The notes under the pieces: generated by a model
What the model was told of the DNA's origin: nothing
What the model saw: only the letters and a program-made list of their open reading frames with translations
Databases searched by the model: none
In this document: piece by piece, positions 56,301 to 64,000 of the stretch
How positions within the stretch are numbered: position 1 is the stretch's first letter
How the letters are laid out: each line of letters starts with the position of its first letter
From: Spirodela intermedia
Lineage: Eukaryota > Streptophyta > Magnoliopsida > Alismatales > Araceae
DNA length: 64,000 nucleotides
Direction of reading: 5' to 3'
NCBI GenBank assembly: GCA_902729315.2
Contig: LR746277.1
Location: 3,167,001 to 3,231,000, forward strand
Made by a program: the position numbers and the translations under genes

Positions 56301-59015
56301 GATTCGAACCTTTTCACCTGTGGAACTCCATACTACCATCATCTATCACCCCAAGACCACAACATATCACCACCACCGCTGCTGCCATTTATCAAAATTC
56401 CTATCTATTGCCATCACCATATACCACATACTGTCATATTAAAATCCCACTACAACTACTATTACTTGCGAACACATATTTCCTCTTAACATTATAACCA
56501 TCACCACTCCACTTCTGTCACTTACTGACACCATCTACTAGTGCACCCATTGTCCATCACCACTCTCATCGACCATCATCCACCATCACTACTACTACTC
56601 AGCAACAGAATTGCCTCCCATCTAACATCAGTAATAGACAATTACCATAAAGAATACCAGGTGCCATCAAAATATACTGATACCACAGCCTTTCACTGCA
56701 ACTAAAACTTGTCCTATCAGCATTCGTCACCACAACTGACTAACAGCATTATCAGTCACCTTCGTCACTAATTGCTACGTCCCTATCACAGTTTAACTGT
56801 GCCCACATTGTGTTCATTATCCATTGTCTCAATTGCTGCACACTACCGAATAATGCAAGAAAAGAATTCAGCTTACTTAATACCATTAAACAAAATTTTC
56901 CGTGAAAAATCTAGCATTTGATTCTAGTCTCCTTAATGGACTATAGCAACTCTATATTTCCATGGAATCTCTAATTGCCTTTACGATCGTTACAAGTGGA
57001 TGCATACATTCCTCTAATTCCAATTATACTTTGCTCATAATATAATCGGACAAATACATCAAAAAACGTTGTGTGTGAGAGAGAAAATAATCTCATGAGA
57101 TAGTTTGGCATAGACAAACAACAACAAAAATCAGAAAAGTAATTCAGTTCGCCAAACCTGAACTAGTTGATGATTATTACAATGTTAATCCCCATCGGAA
57201 TCACGAATTAGTTCCTAATCAAATAAGGTTTCTTAAAACATGAACTTGTGGATCGCCCTGGTCAAGGAGAAGTATTCATAGATAGAATATAAATGTCACT
57301 CCTTAAAAGAGAAGAATTATCCTCTGTAAGAGGAATATCTGAGGTGTAAACCAGTTGCTACCATGACCCTTTCAACCAAGATGAAATAAGTATAAGACAA
57401 AAGGAAAGTTGGCATTTGGTTAAGGTGATAAAGAGAAGACATTCGCTGTAATCAGGATACGCCTGCAATCAAATCCTTGGCCTTTAAGCACAAAGTGGAG
57501 TATCGAAAAGTTGTTATTGGATACGGAGAACAGATATTGGAAAATCAATTTCCCTCTAGCTACTACAAGGGATCGGACAATTAAAATCATTTGCCTCTAG
57601 CACATTACGTACAAGAAATGTGTTGATACATTTGAAAATAAAATGATATTTAAGAGATGCAATAAAAGAAAGAAGACAGCAGATAAGAAATTCTACGAAG
57701 TTTTTTCTCCATCCAGGATAAAATGCAACAAAGGAAAAGAATGAATTTCCATCTTTGGAAACAAATGGGATTGAAAAAAAAATTCGATTTTCGTTCTTTT
57801 TTTTCCTTTGGGTAAAGGATTACTGAGAAAATTATCCTCGTACACTTTAAATAACTAAGGTTAAAAATGTAACAGCAAAAAAGTTCAGGTTAAGAACAAG
57901 TATCAAAGCCGTAACTATTATTAATAAAATTAGTGGTTGTGCAAACCTTCTTTACATATAATGGTGATACCCACCGAAAAAAATCAGATAACCTTTCCCT
58001 TTCTCTTCATTTTTTTTCTTTTTAAAAATGTAATGTAAATATTTTCCTGTTATCGTCGTGGAACAACAGTAGTTGATATGCTTTTAATTAGATAATGGTT
58101 CCATCTAGTGGATCCACCTCTTAATTGTAGGGTTTCACATCCATATTTCGTACATCACTAATAAGAGCCGCAGACACTGAGACTGGAAATGGCAGTGAAA
58201 AACTGAATGAAAAAATGCCAACACATTAATCAGTTATTTCATTCGACTAGCCAATACAAGCTAAAAAAAGGCAGAAAAACTGACATCAAAGCTCAATATT
58301 GCAAAAGAAAGAAGGACACCAAAATTTCAGAGGCCAGCACAGAACTAATGTGGAGTTCAATTCTTACAGCTTTATGTATCTGCATATCTGATTCCTGGGC
58401 ATCAATTCCAGTGGAATACCAACCCAAGATGTAGAAATCAGGAAACACTTTCTTATCTGGATCAAAAATATTTAAGTGAGAAAAGAGAGAATCAGAGAAA
58501 CTTGGAATACACAAGAATGGCATAATATCCGAACATGCAGCAAATATGAACTACCTCAAGGAACGGACCGTGAAAACACAGGCTTAAGCCTAGCAATGTT
58601 GATGTCATTAAATCAGAATTGCGTTCGCAAAAGCCTACCAAAACCCTAGACGAAGGACAACGGCGGCCCACAAAACAGAGACGGAGTGAGATGACGCCTT
58701 ACATAGTTCCTGCTTCTTCTCAAGATAGGTGCGGTCGATGCTCTGGGCGACTGGGTCGTACACGAGCTCGAAGCTATTGAAGATCTCGACCGTCCGACCC
58801 CGCTGGACGCCGATCACGCACCCGAACACCCTTGGTGGCGGCACCGACGAGAAAGAAGACAGCGATGAAGACTCACCACCGTTGGAGCAGGCCTGGTCGC
58901 CCGCCGCCTGCTGGTGCTGGGCTTGGGACTTGATCCTCGTGTAATGGTCTGATATGTTCACGATCACCAGCGGATGAAGCTTAAACGTCAACCCACTGCC
59001 CGACGACGACGCCAT
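53378..59015 (-). CDS. CSN6: COP9 signalosome subunit 6 (MPN-, non-catalytic)
   Basis: Nine exons, 59015–58703, 58456–58368, 55260–55167, 54952–54891, 54803–54725, 54633–54541, 54185–54085, 53968–53913 and 53459–53378, join into 322 residues; all junctions are GT–AG and phase-consistent. CSN6 pairs with CSN5 in the nuclear COP9 signalosome, which removes NEDD8 from cullin-RING ligases. The MPN domain spans roughly 9–140: TFKLHPLVIVNISDHYTR, RVFGCVIGVQRG, FPDFYILGWYSTG and PVYLLLNPAINH. It lacks the JAMM zinc-ligand pattern, as expected for CSN6. The C-terminal half (RISIDHVAHLKPSDGGS, LTGIYSAIKMLNGR, ETCs up to the TTYDRHTRRGG tail) forms the helical bundle interface. Intron 2 is unusually long (3.1 kb). 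The gene converges with the RraA-like gene, with 288 bp between stops. Confidence 0.95.
54243..54276. repeat. (GA)n microsatellite in CSN6 intron 6
   Basis: An interrupted GA tract of about 34 bp lies between CSN6 exons 6 and 7. Confidence 0.9.
55261..58367 (-). other. CSN6 intron 2 (3.1 kb) with cryptic CAC/ATC-rich stretch
   Basis: The intron is AT-rich and has no supported frame. Between about 56,250 and 56,800 the plus strand is dominated by irregular acc, atc, cac and act triplets with almost no G. This strand-asymmetric, cryptically simple segment may be a decayed trinucleotide repeat. Confidence 0.6.
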
Positions 59016-59228
59016 GACGCCAGACAGATCGACGAGAAGATAAACAGGAGGAGAGGAGAGGAGAGGAGAGGAAAGGGAGAGAATTCCTCTCTCTGCTCGT
59101 TGCTCCGCAGTGCCGAGAGGCCTTCGCAGAGGAAGGCGAGGGCGATAGGAGACGACAGGGAGGGTTCTTTCAGGCCACCTGCCGCCATGTCCAAGTAACC
59201 TCTTCCGGATCTCCAGATCGGATCCCGC

Positions 59229-59365
59229 ATCACGTCACACTATTAATCCACAACCGATAAGGATCCAATAACATCCGAGGGCCCAAACGCATCCCAAGCC
59301 CAAAAAAAAACTTTAGACCAAGCCCGGGCCCAAATGCACTCTAAAAGGGCCGTAAATGGGCCTTC
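59229..59365 (-). promoter_or_regulatory. CSN6 promoter with site II-type elements
   Basis: Within 350 bp upstream of the CSN6 ATG are agggcccaaac, aagcccaaa, cccgggcccaaat and aatgggcctt. These are site II/TCP-type elements, common in promoters of plant housekeeping and proteostasis genes, which fits CSN6. Confidence 0.55.
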
Positions 59366-59416
59366 AAGTTCGCGATTTTACTTATATTTAAATAATTATT
59401 TTTCCACAAAAAAAAA

Positions 59417-59545
59417 CCCGAGCTATCACGCTTCGATTCTATCAAAACCAAAATTTCCATTTTTAAAAAATTATAAGTGCAAAATAAAATTTAAAAATAA
59501 TTCCCGAGCTTTCGCGCTTCCATTCTATCGAAATCCATTTTAAAT
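59417..59545. repeat. Two-copy direct repeat, 86-bp spacing
   Basis: cccgagctatcacgcttcga at 59417 recurs as cccgagctttcgcgcttcca at 59503, each followed by ttctatc(a/g)aaa. The units are separated by A/T-rich filler. No function is assigned. Confidence 0.7.
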
Positions 59546-59784
59546 TTTCTATGTTTTTAATTATAATGAATGAGCTATTTATTTATGAAGGCCTCATTAT
59601 CTGCAAAAAACCTAGGATTATCTCTCTAGAGTAGTCAATATCATTATCATTAAATCAAACCCATAATTACTTCTCGAGAGTAAGCCACACCCAGTCCGTA
59701 TCCGGTAGTCTAGAAACTCGGAAATTATTTTTCTTGACGTGACTCTCTCTCCCTCTCTCTCTAATATCTGCTGCGCACGGACGG

Positions 59785-59785
<1 letters not shown>

Positions 59786-59827
<42 letters not shown>

Positions 59828-60030
59828 TCTCTCTGTGTGTCCGCCTGACATACCACCTAGGTGTCCTTCCTCTCCGCCGCCTCACAGAGGTGGAAGGGAG
59901 AGCGTCTGTCATACCACCCGCCTAGCCGTCCTTCCTCTCCGCCGCCTCAGAGAGAGAGGAGCGAGAGAGAGAGAAGAGAGAGAGAGAGAGAGGGAGTCTG
60001 CCTGTCATACTGCCTAGGCCTGCTTCCTCT
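59786..60030. repeat. (GA)n tracts interleaved with a three-copy tandem repeat
   Basis: A (GA)n tract at 59786–59827 is followed by copies of a unit beginning ctgacatacc, at about 59845, 59906 and 60002. The first two copies share tccttcctctccgccgcctc, and a further GA tract separates the second and third. Frames through the region are repeat artefacts. Confidence 0.75.
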
Positions 60031-61294
60031 CAACCGCCACTACACAGTCGTCGCCCGGCAACGCCTTTCCACTGTCTTGGCACTTGTAGGCCCCAGGGAG
60101 GGCTGTTCAGCTGATGGCGTGTATGTTGGTCACATCCCCTTCAACACCACCACGACGTCACGTAAATAAATAAAAAAAGTAAAATAAACCAATTTATTTG
60201 GCTTGCGGAGCGGTAATAACTCCTTCTTGCAGGAAAAAATAATACTCTAATATATTAGAGAAAAATTAGTAGCATTTTTCGGCTAAAATGCATCCAAAGA
60301 TCATCACTTAAGTTCTGGGTTTTCTGTGAATCTTACGTGATCGACTATTCTCCATATCATCCTCCAGCTTGACCTGCCGATTCGATTACTTTCGGAAGTG
60401 ACAACTCAGTATTTGTCAAAATCAGGGCCGCCCATCTGCAAAAGAAAAGCTACCCCGTTCTCTGCAGAATCCACTGAAATATAGAGAGAGAAGAGAGAGA
60501 GAAAGAAGAGAGAGGTCCCTTGGCCACATTCGTCCCGTAGCTCTTCAGGGTTCTAGTTAAGCTGAGAAGCTTGCTTCAGAGGGCTCCCCCTGGGGAGGGA
60601 GGGGTCTCCGTCTTAAATGCCCTGCTGCCTACTTCAATAAATGGGGAAGAAGGTGACACCACAGAGCCTGCAAACCACAAGAACAAAGCACCTATACGCA
60701 ACAAGGACAGAAGCCCCATCCACTGTCACGTCCCCGTTCTGCGTCTCCGCACGTGTCTCACCAGTCCCCAAAATCCTACCACGTACGAGCGTCTTAATTC
60801 CTTCCTCCGTCACTCTCTCCGGTTCCCGTCGCGGGAATAACAGTGATCTGAGGGCAGGTTATCGGAGGAGGAATGTCGGATGATGATGGATGATGCTACA
60901 CTCGCCGGCTGCGGATTACTCCCTCCTCCCTGGGCGATTAATGACGTTTAGGAGACGTAGCTGAACAGTCTTTTTGGCGTCGTTTCAATAGATCGTGGAG
61001 TCGATGGTGATTACAGACTGGAATCTCTTTGCCCAGCAAGAGAGAGAGAGAGAGATGCAGTGAGAACGATGGCCATTGAGGAATTGAGGGAGCTTTGGCT
61101 GTGTTTGATGCTCCAATATCTACGCTTTGTTGAGAGGTGAAAATGGAGGAGCATCCCTGATACCAGATAGAGGAGAGACTTCAACATGAGTTTCCATGCC
61201 ATTGAAGAACGATGACAGGATATGTATGAAAGTCAACCGCCGGCATGACGTGAACGCCACATGCCGAACATATCTCAGACTCCCATGCCCCTAA

Positions 61295-61331
<37 letters not shown>

Positions 61332-64000
61332 AATTATGCCAAATGATGCTCTTACATAGGGGGCTTCACCGTGTTCACTATTGACAGGCGGATGATACCT
61401 CATTTCGTCGGCTCCAAAGAAGATTCAGCTGTTATATCGGATAACGTGTGAAGCAGTTTATCATAGAGCAATCGGGCGCGTCTCCAATTTATAAACTTAC
61501 TAATCATGGTCATCAACAATGATCACACATTCCCCCCCTCCTCTCCTTCTCCTTCTCCTCTGTCTCCAAATCATTTGGGTAGGGGTGTTAGTTTATAGCG
61601 AAGGTATGGTCCAGAGAAATGTCGGACAATAAATGCCGCCTCGCGTTTCTCCTTCACGGTCCATACCTCCTATCTCTCTCCTGTCTTCTTCACCTGCTTC
61701 CCTACTCCCCTGTATCGTGTAGTCTTACTCGCTGGATATCCCACGCAACGAGATCCGGCAGCTACGACTCCACTGGATTCTCATCTCCACTCCCCTACGT
61801 CTCCATAGCTTCGCCTTTCCAGGTTCAACCTGAGCGTGATTTTCTTCTATCATCTGAAACGAACCAAAGTAATCGTTCTTCTGTAAATCTCTGAGATTAT
61901 TCTTTTCCTGATCTCTAAAAACTTCGAGATTCTTGAGAGATTAAGGGCTCTTATGGCTTGTTTTTGCGAAGGGTGATGAGAGCCAAGAGCTACACAGCGG
62001 TTCCTTCCTCTGGGCGCTCAAGATCAGAGTGTAGCTCTCGGACCATACGCCGCAGCGGCCGGTACCTTGGACAGCAATGGTCGGGCAAATATTCTCAAGC
62101 CATGAAAAGAATCTTCGTTAGGCCTATCGTTGTTCGCCACAACTCCCTATCATTGCAATAAATGCCAGAATAAATGGTATCGTTCCCTTACATTCGGGAC
62201 GAAAACTTACCATCGTACAATTTACCGAAGCCCGATTCATCTCTCACCTCTTTCTCTCTCACACTTTCGAGGGAGGGAGGGAGAGAGAGAGAGAGAGGTA
62301 GGAAAATTGATGCGCCACATGCAGAGGCTATGGACGGAGGACGGGGCTAAAGATTCGTGTCACTTGTTAATGGATTTCCTCTGCGCAGGTTGTCTGCAGT
62401 ACAGAGTAAGGAAGGGGTGGGTTCCGTGTGCCAAATCATGAGAAAGGCGAGAGATGCTCTCCTCGTGACAGCAGGGGCCAACCCACCGGCCATCGCAGTT
62501 GCACTGCCTTTCTCGTCCCTGCGGGCGTACGTAAACCAGAATGTTTCCTCCCTTCCCCTCGCAAAATAATATGCAAGCATCACGTCAAAAACTCTCTCTA
62601 AACCCTACCGTGCTAACCCATCAGATTGCCGTATGAAGCACGGGAGAACAATCATACCCCACTGGACTAACTGTTCAAGGGAATCTCCATAAATATTTCC
62701 AGAGACCTAAATCATTGAAAATCTCCTTTCTGCTGCACATGAACCCATACCTTCCATTGGATCAAACTGGTGTTTGAGATGTGCCCATGAGCCCGAATAA
62801 CGATAACTATTGCTACGAGACAACAATATTGAATAATAGTGATATTTGAAGCTTGTATTTTGGACAAAAACAATACTATGGAGGGGAAAAAATCGACATA
62901 TCCGCCAAAATCACCCATTTAGACAGTTTTCCGTATTTCCTCCGTAGAATTGAGAGGACAAGGCAGCGCCCGGATAAATCAAGAAAGCTTGAAATGGAAA
63001 CAAGCATGTTTTTTCAAGCGACTTGGGCTCCACCTGAAGTAATAAAGCGGATGGATGCCTGCATCCCTTCCACAAATGCGGAAAGGGGGGGGGAGAGGGT
63101 GAGCGGGGGGTGAGAGGGAGAAGGGGGCAGCCTTGCAAGATCCCAAGAACACGACAGGAATGATCCGTTAGGGGGGCAAGGTGACCGCCAAAAGTTCCTG
63201 CTTTGCGAAATTTCATGATTTTGTTCAAGGGGACAAAAGGCAGGAACTATGGAGGGTCCAAGACTAAGATGCAACCCCATGAACAAACAACCATCAGACA
63301 TATCCGGAACCCAGGTACAGAAAACAAGAACTAAGGCCGAGTGCAAGACAAGGGAATCTTAAACTACAGACGATATGCCCCCAATTCTTTCTCAGAGAAT
63401 AGAATGGCCATATATCATGATTGCCCTCATTGAAACCCCACTGACTGCCCTTTCGCATTATTCTCTCTCTCGTCTAATGAGCCGGGGGGACAGCATGAGG
63501 ATGCGGGAGGCATCCTTAGTTCGATTATTTCTTAAACAACGCCCAGTGCAAGAGGAAGGCATAACCTAAAGCAGAAAAGCTGGAGACCGTAGTAAAAAAA
63601 CAACAACTACAAATCTAGTTGCCTCTTTTACTATAACTATTATATAGCCCTACTGTCGTCTCGAGCTTGCAGCGGACCAGCGTGTGTGTGTGAAGAACAT
63701 GGAAAACATAACGAATGCACTGCTTGAAACAACGGTAGCTACCTCATGGAAATGCATCATAGGTTTATGGCGCTTGGGGAGATGAAATCTCACAGGGGAG
63801 CGGTGGAGAAAGAGGGCTTTTACAGTGCTCGAACGTTTCTCCAACGTGCGCCATGGGTATATACCCCAACCATGCACGAGTGCTGTCTTGCAGTCCTGCC
63901 TCGTTCACATTCCCTTCTGAGCTAGAACTGGTTAGGGTTGAGGCTTTTAGGTGGAACCCACAGATGTAACCGTATTGCCACCCTCATTCTTCCTCAGCTT
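60031..64000. other. Intergenic or unrecognised, right end of window
   Basis: I see no gene I can support in about 4 kb. A (CT)n tract occupies 61297–61329 and a GA tract 62276–62298. Short frames on both strands (for example 62911–63346 on the minus strand) show no domain or family motif. I compared the sequence with common plant microRNAs from memory and found none. Confidence 0.35.
61297..61329. repeat. (CT)n microsatellite
   Basis: About 16 uninterrupted TC units in otherwise unannotated DNA. Confidence 0.95.

Noticed and set aside
61960-62060. Short inverted repeat (agagctacac / gtgtagctct) as a microRNA precursor
   Set aside because: The paired arm is only about 10–11 bases, and no known mature microRNA sequence was recognised.
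1-64000. CRISPR arrays, bacterial operons, prokaryotic defence systems, rRNA or tRNA genes
   Set aside because: Spliced plant genes fill the window; no regularly spaced palindromic repeats, Shine-Dalgarno-led gene strings or tRNA-like folds were seen.

Overview
This is nuclear DNA from a flowering plant. Genes have spliced exons with GT–AG junctions, introns and intergenic DNA are AT-rich, and (GA)n/(CT)n microsatellites are frequent. All recognisable products are plant families: a BRI1-like receptor kinase, CLC-f, HAPLESS 8, a WPP-domain-interacting protein, a CRM-domain protein and a nepenthesin-type aspartic protease. The third codon positions of TNP, the receptor kinase, the protease and the RraA gene are strongly GC-biased, which would suit a non-grass monocot or another early-diverging angiosperm. 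I cannot fix the species. Nothing prokaryotic or viral was recognised, and I found no tRNA or rRNA gene.

Layout: 1–2308 (-), 3' truncated WIP-type gene with frame problems; 2999–3697 (-), small MGC-start protein; about 4330–4815, AT-rich tandem repeat; 6440–7984 (+), three-exon CRM-domain gene; 9671–12586 (+), single-exon TIR-NB-ARC-TPR (TNP) gene; 13180–17275 (-), three-exon HAP8; 20606–22763 (-), two-exon aspartic protease; 24.2–28.5 kb, AT-rich gene desert with a possible decayed Copia element; 31328–33226 (-), At4g26450-like disordered protein, divergent from 33958–41268 (+), nine-exon CLC-f; 42339–44462 (+), four-exon RCC1-repeat protein; 45156–48725 (-), intronless BRI1-like receptor kinase; 52589–53089 (+), RraA-like aldolase; 53378–59015 (-), nine-exon CSN6; 59–64 kb, no recognisable gene. 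For each spliced gene the exon lengths sum to a multiple of three and the joined frame reads like its family; the WIP gene is the exception.

The genes do not form a pathway, but their order is informative. From memory of Arabidopsis loci, WIP2, TNP, HAP8, RraA-like and CSN6A lie at At5g56210–At5g56280. CSN6B, At4g26450 and WIP1 form a second block at At4g26430–26455. BRL1 and CLC-f are neighbours at At1g55610/55620. All three associations meet in this window, which therefore looks like a conserved angiosperm block.

The points most worth a second look are: a 117-bp in-frame tandem duplication of an exon end plus its splice donor in CLC-f; the frame breaks in the WIP gene; a UBZ4-like zinc finger together with a SUMO-interacting-like motif in HAP8; and the conserved TNP immune-type protein with its putative catalytic glutamate. 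I found no convincing undescribed multi-gene system.
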